Assembly (NCBI GenBank): GCA_026545765.1
Contig: CM048839.1
Coordinates: 49,150,677 to 49,214,676, forward strand
Source of the DNA: Plantago major
Taxonomy: Eukaryota; Streptophyta; Magnoliopsida; Lamiales; Plantaginaceae
Direction: 5' to 3'
DNA length: 64,000 bases
The translations under genes and the position numbers were made by a program. The notes under the pieces are model-generated. The model worked only from the letters and a program-made list of their open reading frames with translations, had not been told where the DNA came from and did not search any database. Positions 21,550-34,099 of this stretch are shown here, piece by piece (position 1 is the first letter of the stretch; every line of letters starts with the position of its first letter).

Positions 21550-23470
21550 ATACCTTATCTTAATCTTTTGGTGGGTTTTTTTTATTTTACTATATACAGC
21601 CGGGCTTACGGGTCTCCATTTGGGCTTTCTTTCGGGAGCAAATGCTATATGCTACAGCTGTACGTGGTTCGTTGTTTTTCCACCTGCACTGGACGTGGTT
21701 CGTTATTTTTTATTGAAAAGTTATGCTAGCGTTTTTTACGGGATTTGCAATTTTCTCGCATCTTATTTTAATAAAAGTTAGGCCTATAAAAGTTGATTGC
21801 ATTGCCACATACAGGCCTCGTCAAATGACATTGTTCAATTAAATGTATTAGTTTTATAGGCGCGATTCCATCCCGTCTAACTAGTTTCAATGGACTACAG
21901 GGTTGATTGATATTTTAGTATGTACCTTGGGCAAAAACATTTCCATAGAACTGTACTTAATGTCATGTAAAATAACGAGTTAGAACGCAACCCAGAACCG
22001 CAAACTCAAAATATAGCTTTTTAGGCACCGTATATGCTCGAAAATGCACATAGGGTGCCTAGCATATTTCCTATGTGACAATCCCCTTAAAGAAATCGCA
22101 ACCTTAATATAAAATAACGAGATAGATTGAGTGCTCCAAAACAGCATACTTAAAATATAGATTTTTGGGCAACGTACTTGCTAGAAAATACATATAGGTG
22201 TATTTCCACTCGGAATGCCATTTTAATAAAAGTTAGGCCCATAAAAGTTTACCCGCAATGCCATTTTAGAGAACTGTAATTGGCTTTTATAGTACTAATA
22301 TCTTATCTTCATTTTTTTGGTGGGATTTTTATTTTACTCTATCGAGTCTGGCTTACGGGTCTCCAATCGGGCTTTCAGTTTTAGGGAGAAAATGATAACG
22401 GCTAACTAGTTTAAATGGGGTATCGAGTGGATAGATATTTTAGTATATAAATTGGGCAAAGTTAAAATATAGCTTCTCAGGCACCGTATATGCTCGAAAA
22501 TGCACATAGGGGTGCGTAATGGAGTCGATTAATATAGCCCCATAAAAGTTGATTTCAATGGGCTATCGGGTGGATTGATATTTTAGTTTTATAGACGCGA
22601 TTCCGTCTCGACTAACTAGTTTCAATGGGCTATCGGGTGGATTGATATTTTAGTATGTAAATTGGGCAATAACATTTCCATAAGACTGTACTTATTGTCA
22701 TATAAAATAACGAGTTAGAACGCGCCCCAATACCGCAAACTCAAAATATAGCTTCTCAAGTACCGTATATTGTTCAGAAAATGTACATAGGGGTGCCTAG
22801 CATATTTCCTATGTGACTCTCCCATTAAAGTAATTGCAACCTTCATACAAAATAACGAGATAGATTGCGCGCCCCAGAACAGCATACTCAAAATATAGAT
22901 TTTTGGGCAACGTACATTCTCGAAAATGCATATAGGTGTGCGCAATGTATCTCCACTCGGAATGCCATTTTAATAAAAGTAAGGACTATAAAAGTTTACT
23001 CACAATCAACTTTTAGAGAACTATAATTGGCTCCTATAGTACTAATATCTTATCTTCAATTTTTTTGGTGGGTTTTTTATTTTAGTCTATCGAGTCGGGC
23101 TTACGGGCGTCCGATCGGGCTTTCAGTTTTACGGAGAAAATGAGTTAGGTTGCAGTTTTTAAAAAATGGACAAAGTGCAACATATGCCACAGTTTTTACA
23201 ATTACTACAGTTTGAAAATGTTAATTTATGGAACGGGCTGTTATTCACATATAGGTGTGCGCAGTGTATTTCCACTCAGGCACCTCACGGGCTCACTTCT
23301 ATAGTACTAATACTTTATCTTCATTTTTCGGTGGGTTTTTTATTTTACTCTATCAAGTCGGGTTTACGGGTCTCCAATCGGGTCTGTTTGAGGGATACAA
23401 TGCAAAATGACAAAATGCAAAAGATGCCACTGTTTACAACTTTTACATTTATAAAAAGTTTTCATTTCTG

Positions 23471-23499
23471 GCCCGGACCAACGGGCTAATATTACTAGT
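23471..23499 (+). repeat. Helitron 3' terminus: hairpin plus CTAGT
   Basis: GCCCG-GACCAA-CGGGC (23471-23486) forms a 5-bp GC stem with a 6-nt loop, followed by TAATATTA and CTAGT (23495-23499), then a host T. This matches the diagnostic Helitron end and lies on the plus strand, opposite to the Helitron at 1090. Confidence 0.82.
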
Positions 23500-24067
23500 T
23501 AATGCAAGACCAACATGAAAAGTGAAAGTTCTAGATGCCGGGCAACTAATGAAACCTAGAATAAAATCAAAAAAACACAAACCAGCATAAAAGTTTTATG
23601 TCAAAGAAATAGTGTTACAAATTTCTCCTAAAATGAAATCAGAATACCAGTTTATTCATCTTCTTAAAATATGTTTCAAACTACCCATTTATTCAATTAT
23701 CTAGTAACGTTTCAATTACTATTTATAAGTTTATGATATTATAAACCATTGGATTCAATATATACCAAACACTTAGCCCATGCTTTAAAATATATATGGG
23801 AAGTGCCAATACCAATAATCAAAACAATGAAATTAAATACAATGTCATATAGTTGTAGCAGCATTGCGTGCCCGTCAACAAAATTTAACAAACATACAGT
23901 CTAATCATTAAAAAACTTAACAACTCCCCATATAAAAAGAAAAAAAATACCAAAACATTACCAAGTTACCAATGAGAAAACTAACTGCCAAAAAGGCAAC
24001 AAGAACCCTTCCAAAACAAAACATTTCTTCAACAAAACAACCACATCCTAAGGGTGCCTAATACCTA
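23500..24067. other. Intergenic stretch, no gene seen
   Basis: A/T-rich DNA lies between the Helitron end and the stop codon of the Ulp1-like gene. It probably contains that gene's 3' untranslated region and terminator; no clear polyadenylation signal could be singled out. Confidence 0.5.
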
Positions 24068-27000
24068 CTATTGTTTCATAGAAATTGCCACCATGTGTGC
24101 CTGATATTCTCCTGCGTGTTCATGTGTCCAAATGGGTTCTCCAAATTTCTTACCCCAAAGCAAGCACTCAACCATATAACACACTACCGGACCACACTCA
24201 AGAGAACTTCGTGGCTTTTGTGGCGCATTAGTTGCCTTCACAATCCGAGATGGGCGGACGCAGACTGCAAGTCTAGTCCCCCTCTGTGCACAAAGGGCCT
24301 TAACTCGTGTCTCAATATACTCAATCTAGGAATTGAAAAAAAATAAAAAAAAATTAAGGGCCAACTTATAGTAAAATACACAAACAGAAATAAGAGAGTC
24401 ATGGACAAACCAGTATAGAAGATGCAATCATGTGCGGGTCCTGATCTTGGCGGTTGCTCATGAAGTTGTAAAAGGTCCATACATTATCTTCAACATTATA
24501 ATGTAGCAAGGTCCTATGATCTCCTTCATTCTTCAATGGACAACGACCACCTGTCGTATTTATAGGCAAAATTCAGTTACCGTACTTGATTGCATCACCA
24601 AGCTTGTCATCAATGAAGCATCTGGCAGCATCGCTATATACAGTGCCTGCATTCGCACGAGCAACATATTGCTGCACAAAAAAAAAAAAATGATGTTAAC
24701 AACAAGTCCAGTCAAAGTCGTGAGTTCGATTAAAAAAAAAAGTACCCAAATGCAGCTTTTGAATATGAATGGCTTCGTGTTGCAGGTCGACCGGGTCTCC
24801 TTGATGCTCGATCCATGTATGTTTGTTGACAGCAGCAGCGCCCATGTGTCCATTATCTGCATAATATTTGTTGAAAAACAACTAACGCAACACACCAACA
24901 ACATGTTTCATCAATATAACAATAAACAGAGGGCTTACACAATCAGTGTATCGCTGATGGTTCAAAATTATCTCCATGTCAAGAAGCCTGATGGAAGCAC
25001 TCAATCTAGATGTAGCAACTTCAAGCATAGTATAGCTGTACATTGAACATAAAAAAAACTGGCATCTAGTTACTGATACAACGAACTTAATTATAAATAC
25101 ATTGCTTACTCAAATAATGACATACCCGTCGTGCTTCAATCGGAACTGATTCGTCAACCAATTAATGAGATTAACATCTGCGTACCCAAAAGCATGTGAT
25201 GCTCGGTTAAGATTGATAGACCTATTTTTTACAGCAATTCTGGATGCAGTAGCGTTCAACGACAATGGCCCAGTAGATGCTACTTGGTGTTTCACTACTG
25301 ACTTCTCAACCTCTTTCTCCTTTGTACGGGCCTGTTTGTTTAGCTCACTGATGGGTGATATACTATGCAGTACAAAAGCGGGTTCATTATTACTTCCTAC
25401 ACATCCAAATGTCTGCCTTTCCACGGGACTTTTGAAGCCAGTTATATCCGGTGTCAGGACACCACCAGAACTTGTCACCATCGCAAAATCTTCTTTATGA
25501 CTCAAACATTGGATATTTTTTTCAGAAGACCCAACGGGTGGTAACGGAGGACGACTACCAGACACTGAAGCAGACATAAACCCATCGGGAGATTTGAACA
25601 AATTGGTAGGCTTCACAGGCGTGCTAGCACATACAATTGCACGCGACATAGGTGTTGTAGCATTGCCTGATCCAGGTGCTTGGCTTCCAATGAAATTAGC
25701 TTTATTAGAATCAACCAACGGCGCAAATGATGACTGCTTTGATGCCTGGTCTTCAAGAATATTTAGGCTCCCATTCCACTGGTCAAGTTCAGACCTGACC
25801 TTTGCAACTTCAGCTACCAATTTTTCTATTTGATCTCTCTGCTCAACATCACGAGCAACTAGTGTTTCATTCTCACTTGCTAGCTTCTCACATTGGGAAC
25901 GCTCATTCTTATATTTCATATCCATTTGTGATATTTTATCATCTGCCAGTTTTAATTCACGATCAATCGAGGCCCGTACTCTATCTGAATCCTCAAGTTG
26001 TTTTTTCATATTCATATTTGACTGGGTCAAGGTCTCGATCTCAAGCTCCTTCCCATTAACAAACCCTGCTACATTATCAGAATCTTGCCTCATTCCATCA
26101 ATTAGACGTCTTAACTCCTCATTTTGTAGAGTCAACTCAGTCAGTTGCCCATCTCTAACTGCAACATCCTTGTTGTATGCCAGTTTCAGCTCCTCGTACA
26201 CATGACAATCAATTACTTTATCCGCCTTTTCTTGATCAACCTCACTCGCGCGCCCCATGCTAATTTGATTATTCCCAAAAGCTGTGAGAGCATTTAAGCC
26301 AGACACACAATCAGCATGTCCAACAATACCACGCCCAGCAAATGATTCCGCTGGAGGGCCGAAAACAAGCATTTGTTCAAAGTCGCAATCCATTTTTCCT
26401 GGATCTCTCAGGCCTGACTTAACATCACCCGTACTCTTAACAGTACCCTCAACATGACTGGTTGAAACACCACCCACCATAGGAGAGTCTTTCAAATCCT
26501 CAACATGACTAGTTGAAACTTGAAGGTTTTCGTCCATGATAGTTTTAGATGTTCCAGCGGAGCAGGACCCCATCAGTTTTGGCATGCCGCCACATATACG
26601 TGGTAACGCATCGGTTAACATTTCGTCAGTACTGGTATCAAGGCCATTGAACAAAGGAGGTTTGGGGTCAAGCAGCCTTATCTCACGGTATATAGCAACA
26701 AGGTTTACATTAACGCCCTGTTACGAACAACACAACCAAGAAGGGAAAATAAATAAATGTGAAGCATAGCCACCAAAAAAGCATTGCTACTGGATGAAAA
26801 TATAATTACCTTATTCTTATCAATATTGTCCAAGGCAACATCATACATCTCCTCAACTAGCTGCAGGAGGTTCCACTTTTTGAATCTTGGGAATGAAACT
26901 TTGTCCTCTCGTTCAGCAACCACTGGGCTTATTTCACATAGCCAAAACTGTTTCAATTATCCACGTCAAAAAAGGCAGGTAGACTTTGGCGGGGGAATAA

Positions 27001-29456
27001 TCCTAACACACTAACAATACATCCGCGTAAAAATTGAAAAAAAAAAATTGGATAACAATCAAGCATAAAAATAATTAATTAGGCAAGTTATTACCAGCAA
27101 GAAAATTGTGCAACCAGGTACTTTAAGGCTAGTGGCATTCCTAATACCGTCCAGCAGTATCTCCAACATATATCCACACGAGTCGTTATTGCAAATTCTA
27201 TCGATCCGATCAATGTATCTAAGAAGGTGCCAGGCACTGACAAATTGTTGTTTGGAGCAAAGAGCACAGACAATAAGAACATATGAACCAATCGTGCAAC
27301 ATCTTCAGCTACATGAGGCTTACTTTCATCCATGTTGATTTTTTTAGTGAGTAAGTCAAGTATCTTAGACTTCACCATCAAGAATGAATCTTCAGATCTC
27401 CTAGGCCAGTTTCGCGCCACAAATGGGATAGAGTCAATTGGCCCATTTCCTATGTTTATCGGTACAGAACCATCACGCCCACCAAAAATCAACTCTATGT
27501 CGTCTCTTCTTGGGCATACTATCTTTGAGCCAAACTGGAACCCATCCGCATTGGGTATCTTTCGGGCAACGACCCTCTTAACAATTTCAGATATCGGAGC
27601 ATCTGACTTCCTGTACATATTGATTTCAGCAGTCCCCATCGATAGTGCTGCCGGAGTTTTCCGGATTGCAACCATATGTGCTTCGCGTAATCTTAATTTC
27701 TGAAGTTCCCTTATCGTTGTTTGCATTTTACACCTATAGTGTGGATGCGCCCTATCTGTAAAGAAAATTATGCGATTTTACCATTGAATCAAAAATTCAT
27801 ACCGTCTCATATTGATATAATATATAATCTGAAAAAGATAAATACCTTTGGACTGTCTGGGAACTCTGCCAACTTTCACACCTGTTCGGATCGAATATGA
27901 GGACCCCGTCCTATATGTTTCATTATCGCTTTTTCCTTGTGACAACTTAGCCATACCACCACGCTGTCTAGCCCGTTCATTGCTGTGTAATAAACTTACA
28001 AATTAAAAGGTATGGCTTACATGTAATAATATACAAGATTCATTGTTTCCAAACAATAGATTAAAAGGCATAACGAGGTAGACTATTTATTTTAAACCAT
28101 ACCTCGGGGTTTAGCGCACACTGTTCTACGTCCATCAGTATTGTACCTCTGTAAATCTTCTAAACATGTTTGGGGGGGGGGGGGGGGGTTGGAAAAAAAA
28201 TACAACACAAAGAAGATATCAGAATGACACTCAGCCCCCTAGTAAGCTTTATTAAAATTCGTTGTTCCCACGTACCAGAAGATCCATTATCAAATTCCTG
28301 CGACGTGTCAACTATCCCATCCTTGTCACCGTCAATATCTGCCATGCTTAATTCATAAGTTCCAATTTTTTTTTTTTGAAACGGCAAATATTACAACTAC
28401 TTCCTACACTACTCCTATATCAACCACACCTATACCAACACCAATTAAAATATGTTGATATGCAGATGTGAGTTGGTTTGTGAATTTAATGTTACCTGTC
28501 TCAACTACATTCACCTCTCGCTCCCTTTTGTTACGACGTTTAATCCGTACAACAGGCATATCGTCTAAACATATGCACAAATCGAAAAATCATAAAAGAA
28601 GATTCTTCGGAATAAGATTTATAATTTTGAACATGCCGACAAGTTATTAAAATTTAATTTCACTAACCATTGTAAGACAATCGTCCCTTAAGTAGAGCTG
28701 GAAAACTTGAACGTGCCATAGCTAATCGTAATACAACATCAGTTTACATGACATAATCAATTAATTAGGTGAACGTGTGAATAAATCTTCGCAAGATAAC
28801 AGTTTTAAGGTGGCTCGGTGTTGACAGTAAGTACACGTTAGCAGAATAAATCAGTAGACACCAAATTATATACCAAATACAGAATGTTAAGTTATTTACC
28901 GCTCAGATTTTGCATACGCCCAGGTCTTTCTGCATTTGGACCAACATCTACCAAATTGCAAAAGATACATGTTTAATTAAAAAATAAAATGAAGAACGAC
29001 GGAGAAATATGATTTAGTAAAATCGTTTAACTGCATCTGGTCATTCTAGACTTCTTTGAGCTGTGGCTACTATACTCTACTGTCAAATCGTCGTCTAAGT
29101 CATCAACATATTCACTATCTGGTAATGCAACACAACACACTTTAAATTACATAACAACATATCATAATTTTGGACAAAGCAAGACAACTACTTTTTATAA
29201 CCTGACTCTCCGTTGTAGGAATAATCCGATGTGTCCGAATCGTCCGTCATGACGTTGTTCTTGCCATTACCTCGGATAGTTCCTTCACCTGCAATAGGAG
29301 TCCACACAGAAAATAAGTGAGTGGCTTAATTGATGGGCAGCAATCGACTGAATACAAAAGCAATAATTGACATCTTTTTATGGGAGTTGGCTTCAATGAA
29401 GCTCCACGGCGGATTCGAACATGGCTGGGCACTTCCTGGTCTTCTCCGAACTCCAT
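24068..29456 (-). CDS. Ulp1/SENP-like cysteine protease (C48) with plant-specific N-terminal domain
   Basis: About 17 minus-strand exons with GT..AG borders join from an ATG at 29456 to a stop at 24068-24070. The N-terminal exons (29456-27850) are short and acidic or basic. The exon at about 27756-27096 has a helical domain resembling the DUF1985/plant-mobile type (QFGSKIVCPRRDDIELIFGG). The exon at 26715-25126 is a long coiled-coil-rich linker. The last exons form the protease: LDMEIILNHQRYTDCIMDTW, a His candidate in DHRTLLHYNVEDNVWTFYN, and PQKPRSSLECGPVVCYMVEC with the catalytic Cys. Ulp1 proteases remove SUMO from proteins in the nucleus; such genes are also often carried by Mutator-like elements. 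One apparent 1-base frameshift near 27245 breaks the helical exon. The usual catalytic Asp seems replaced by Asn. Confidence 0.72.
28172..28188. repeat. Poly-G run (17 G) in an intron
   Basis: Seventeen consecutive G on the plus strand lie in an intron of the Ulp1-like gene (C run in the transcript). The length is likely to vary between individuals and reads. Confidence 0.9.
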
Positions 29457-30570
29457 TCTTCAAGATTTGTTAGCTGTAGTACATCTTTTTTTTTTTTTTT
29501 TTTGTTCAGTAGCTTTGGCTTTGTTCTGTGTATATTGATTGATTAGGCGTTGGTTACAGCAATTGGGTGGTTAACAATTAATGACAGGCGTGGGTTACAT
29601 CTTAATTACATTGGGAGCATAAGTCATAATTTGGGCTTGGGCTACACTACATCATAGGGACTGCAGATTTAGCAGACCTACTATAGAGCTACTTTGTATA
29701 GGATTTGTAGCTAAAAAAATGACTACAAAAAGTGAATGTGGCCACACAGATTTTTCTCCAGACATTGTACTGCACATTGATTGCCCCTTTTTTCTCTAGA
29801 ATCCTATGTTTTGAAAATCGGACCCGGCGATCGATCCGGCCTACCTACTAAGGGAGGTTCAACCGGGTCAACCCAGATCAACTCGGATTAACCTACTTAT
29901 AATATTTATAAAAGTAAAATATAATATACACCTCGTCTCGTATAAATTGTTCAATGTTATCATTTTAGACATCCCGTCAAATTTGTTTACTTTCATTTTT
30001 TTTTTTATCATTTTATATTAAACACTTACAATATACTAATGAACTTATAATCATCATCTACTCAGTAATCATCACAGACTTCGTTAATCATCACTAATCA
30101 TCATTTTTTATCGGGGTTTTTTAAGCATTAATCATCCCTACTCCCTAGTTAGTAGTACTAGAATACTACCGCACCACACCATACCACACACAACACATTA
30201 AATAGAAAGGGGCAGCCAATCTGCCGATGGATATGTCATCTCAGCTCCAATACTTCTCCAGTTCTCCCATCTTTGTCCTCTTCAATCTTCTCCATAAACT
30301 CGATTTCAGATCTCAGAATAAAACCCATCTTTGTCTGCTCCGATCTCGGATCCATGGCCGCAGCGGAAACCCATCTTTGTCTTCTCCATCACAAGCAGCT
30401 CTAACTCCAATTTCGATCTCACAACCCTTTTTATATCAAAAGAATCCGGTTTTTAACCGGTTTTCTGACAGGTTAGGCAGAATCTCTAGTTACACTAGTG
30501 CTCGTACAAAAGAAAAAACTGACCGAGCTTAACAAATGGCTCCTTATGTGAAGTGAGCTAAAATTCAGAT

Positions 30571-30810
30571 ATGGGTTTCACTCTAGAGTCCCCTTTCTTG
30601 ACTCTAGAGCAAAACCACCATGTTTTACTTCATATCAAACCCCAGATTCAAATTTTCCCAGAAATACCTACTTTCAGGCAAGGAGATTCTTCCATTTTCA
30701 ATAGAATAGGATCTGCAGATCTGGAGTCATCTATAGATGCTCAGAGTCAGAATTCATCATTGAATCCCACAAACCGGTCCCTCAATGAAGTGCAGTTGGG
30801 ATCGATATGA
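30571..30810 (+). CDS. Possible first exon, unknown protein
   Basis: An ATG opens 79 codons (MGFTLESPFLTLEQ...) rich in Ser, Asn and Gln. It follows a CT-rich leader (30240-30420), as in plant 5' exons. I do not recognise the protein and see no convincing downstream exon, so it may be chance. It lies divergent from the Ulp1-like gene. Confidence 0.2.
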   Translation: MGFTLESPFLTLEQNHHVLLHIKPQIQIFPEIPTFRQGDSSIFNRIGSADLESSIDAQSQNSSLNPTNRSLNEVQLGSI

Positions 30811-31626
30811 GAAATGGTACTACTCTATGACTCTTGTTCTTTTATTATGTTTTATCACTAATTATATAATTTGGCATTCGTGATTGGACCTTTATTTGCA
30901 TATAAGGTGATAGGTTTGCATATTTAGTTAGACTGGATGGAATGTGAATTGTATGGTTGGGTTGTGCTTTTGGATTTTGCTTTATCTTTTTATTTACTGA
31001 AAATTGCAGTCAATTGTTAGACTCGATGGAATGTTAATGCTATGATTAATTCAGTTGTCTCTATTTGTGTTCAATGGGATTAGTAGTGATAAGTTATCTT
31101 TGGTGCTTTTGGCTTTTATGGTCCTAAGGTCAGATAAGGACCTGCACAGAGACTATTCGAGGGTTAGTACGGCAAATCCGGTTCGCTAAGTGGCAAACTG
31201 AGCGAAGACTTTAATTGAGAAAGATTGATAATCAATTGGGCCTATGCACTTGCAAGTCCATTTGCTTCAATTGCCACTAATGGGCCCATAGAGTAATTTT
31301 GTCCATTCCATAATTGTGTACCTTGTATCCATGAACTTCTCCCAACCGTCCTCGTTGGGCGTTACTAAACGAAACACAAAATATTTATAATTTGACCAAA
31401 ATGCCTTTAACTCAAAAAAATCTTATAAACTTAACGAAAAATTGAAATAATGCAAACACAAAAACATTAACATGCATGATCAAACACAAAATAACAACAT
31501 TAAACATATATCGAAAAAATTAAATAATTTTTTTTCGAAAAATATTTCGTTTATACAATTTTTTTAAAACTATAGAAGTAATTAAAAAAACCAAAAAAGA
31601 AAAAAACTGAAAATCATGATATGTCT

Positions 31627-31670
31627 GGTTTTAAAATCGGCCATATGAAGATATGGCTGATTTTAAAACC
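31627..31670. repeat. 20-bp stem hairpin
   Basis: GGTTTTAAAATCGGCCATAT, loop GAAG, then ATATGGCTGATTTTAAAACC: 20 paired positions with a single G/T-type mismatch. The stem is compatible with a small MITE remnant or a terminator of the PMD gene 300 bp away (minus strand). Confidence 0.85.
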
Positions 31671-31980
31671 GGTCATCGATTTCCATTTTTAATTTAAAAA
31701 TTGATTATATATAGTTTTGTTTTTTTTTTTTGTTTTTGCAAATTGAAAAGTTACTTATAATTTTGCAAATTGAAAACTTTAATTTACTTTTGTCATTTAT
31801 TTATTCAAAATGAAAAGTAAAAGTTAAATAATCTATTTAACGGGAATTTGAGAAATTAATCGGCACACGAATAACTACATATATTAAATTAAATGCTTAC
31901 CAATAAAATGTTACAATTTTAACACGGATACGAACTTGAATCGGAAAATATTACATGCTTAACATAATAATTCTGGATAC

Positions 31981-33953
31981 TTAATTTGGAATTAAATCTT
32001 GTAAGTGTTCACAAACTTCATCAACAACTGCGAATATGTCTTCCGCCTCCATATAATGTCTGTTTGGTCGAGTGATGCGTCCCATCATAGCAGCGATCAA
32101 TCGTAGACTCTACAAAGTAAAAACACACCTAAATAAGGATTTTGAGATTTCGAACAAACGTCGTGTATGTATATATATTGAATGTCTAGGAAACACATAC
32201 CACGCTAGGATCCATATCGGCCGGTTGGAATTGTTGCCTTGGAGTAAATGATTCTTGGCGGGTCACTTGCATATGCGTACGTTGTCGAAACCAGTCCGGG
32301 TACGTCGAAATTGTTTCATGTCCAAAATGCACTCGAATTGTTTGTTGATGAAAATTACATCGACAGGTGTGAATGTCCTCGAATGAGTCTCGAATAGCAT
32401 GGGAACATCGATAGAGTGAGGGTTGTGGTTGTTTTTGTACATGCACTGGTTTTATCGGTTTTGTAGGAATGTATTGGGGGTATCCAAACTGTCGCATAAC
32501 GCGGTCTGGCATGTAAGCCTCCGTAACCTTTAGACAATGAATAGTTCCCCCTATATTGAGAAATAGGGACTGCTTCCTCCGCCACGGTCCAAAAGGTGTA
32601 ACTCACCTATTACACGAGAGGCAAGTAACATAAGTATATAATTAAAAAAAAGACTCAAACGTAATGAAGGCAAGCGTGTTATATTGAATGATATACTTCA
32701 TTCGGTGCAACATTGTCTAGTGCACTTTTGTACATAAGATGCATAATAGTCTCATCCTTATTGGTGGTTCCCAAGTTCTATGATTGAAAACGAGGAAAAT
32801 ACGAGTATATCCACGCCTGAAATAGTATAAATAGTTGATAGAAAATGATCGTTTTTAAAGTTATGTAAAAATGTATACATAATATAGAGCGGAAAAACCT
32901 ACAGAAGTGAAAGACATTCATCTATCTGTCTGGAGTTGATACGTGTTGCAACTCCCAATTGTCTATACTGATTGGCAAGTGCAGCAGCTTCCCATGCGTA
33001 TGTGTTAACCTCATTTAGGTTAAGTAGGAACTGTAGAAACCCGACAGGAACTCGATGTCACTTTTATCGACAAATAAAGAAGTGCCTAACAACCACAACA
33101 AGTACATGATGGCATGTGATTCCGGTGGAAGAACTCGTGCTTTTAAAGTTACCTCGATGGTGCTACGCTTGAAACCAGCACTTTTGAAGTTGGATTTCAC
33201 CGCTGCTTCAGTTATTTGCATATGAATTGCTAATGCCACCTTAAGCGCATCTGGTTGCATTGTCGTCTTGACAGCACGACCATGAACAGGAACCTCGAGC
33301 AAATAGTGGACATCATGCAGGGATATTGTCATCTCACCAAATGGCATGTGAAAGGTATTAGTTTCAGGATGCCACCGTTTAACACATGCACTAATCAAAG
33401 GCATGTTGATCTTCGGGTGCATACAGTTTGGCAAGCGTGAGAGATGGGTGTTGTTGACAATATGGTTGACACCATCGTTTAAATAGTCTTTAAAACGGAT
33501 TAAAGACCGGGGTTTGTGAAATCCCTCTAGACCTCGCGGTTCTGCGGATTAAAATATACTAGTAAATAAGAATTTTCGGATTTCAAAGAACATGACTTAA
33601 CAATAGTAAATATTGAAGTGACTTATATTTCCTATCCATATGGAGTGAACGATGTGGCCTAGAAATCTAGTGAGTAACTCCGGATTTGCATGGCCTCCAT
33701 CAATACCGGTTGTTAGCTCTCTTCACGCGTCATTAGTAGCATAATTAGGTTCTGCCTGTCCACAGTCTCGGTTTCCACCCTCATCATTAGGCTCTGCCTC
33801 ATTATTGAAATGGAAAGCCTGTCCACGGTCTCCGCTTCCACCGTCATCATTAGGCTCTGCCTCATTATTGAAATGGAAAGCCTGTTCACGGTCTCCGCTT
33901 CTACTATGGCCACCCATGGCGGAAGAACCATGAATGTTGCGTTCAAATGGCAC
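31981..33953 (-). pseudogene. Plant mobile domain (PMD / MAIN-like) gene, damaged
   Basis: Minus-strand exons give a PMD protein. ELLTRFLGHIVHSIWIGNI (near 33630) and GLEGFHKPRSLIRFKDYLND (near 33520) lead into LISACVKRWHPETNTFHMPF and GEMTISLHDVHYLLEVPVHG, the core PMD signature. NLNEVNTYAWEAAALANQYR follows near 32990. EAYMPDRVMRQFGYPQYIP lies near 32500, and a last exon ends QDLIPN at 31981. PMD proteins (MAIN/MAIL-like) are plant proteins related to transposon-borne domains; some act in silencing and cell division. Two breaks are visible: an in-frame TGA at 33723-33725 and a frameshift near 33040. Remaining splice sites look good, so inactivation is recent or there is an assembly error. 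Confidence 0.72.
33743..33905 (-). repeat. 63-bp minisatellite in the PMD first exon
   Basis: A unit of 63 bp (AGGCTCTGCCTCATTATTGA... on the plus strand) occurs about 2.4 times. It keeps frame and encodes a 21-residue repeat containing AFHFNNEAEPND. Confidence 0.85.
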
Positions 33954-34099
33954 CGTCCTCTGGCCTGTGAGACCTACAACAATATTTTCAACATATCGAC
34001 GCAGTTAGGAGGTACAATGCACTAGACGTCCTTGCATTCCATTATTTTTCGTTCATACTCACCTACGACACATGCAAATTTATTACAAGTGACTTTCAA

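Larger units (their letters stand above)
13040..23499 (+). mobile_element. Iterated non-autonomous Helitron-like array, split by a copia element
   Basis: Outside the copia insertion, several blocks repeat in direct orientation. Block A, around TTTCAATGGGCTATCGGGTG, occurs near 13058, 13722, 21886, 22409, 22551 and 22620. Block B, TATAGTACTAATA followed by CTTATCTTCATTTTTTTGG, occurs near 13605, 14138, 14440, 22290, 23036 and 23300. A block around AACGAGATAGATTGCGCGCC occurs near 13943, 22108 and 22852. The right end is a clear Helitron 3' terminus at 23471-23499. Several block A copies are preceded by AACTAGT, the Helitron terminal pentamer. No protein is encoded. The left boundary is approximate. 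Confidence 0.65.
29457..31980. other. Intergenic region between the Ulp1-like and PMD genes
   Basis: The left part should contain the Ulp1-like promoter; a T run lies at 29485-29502. Two plus-strand frames (30227-30532 and 30571-30810) look like leader or first-exon sequence but match no family I know. A long hairpin lies at 31627-31670. Otherwise the sequence is A/T rich without clear features. Confidence 0.45.
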
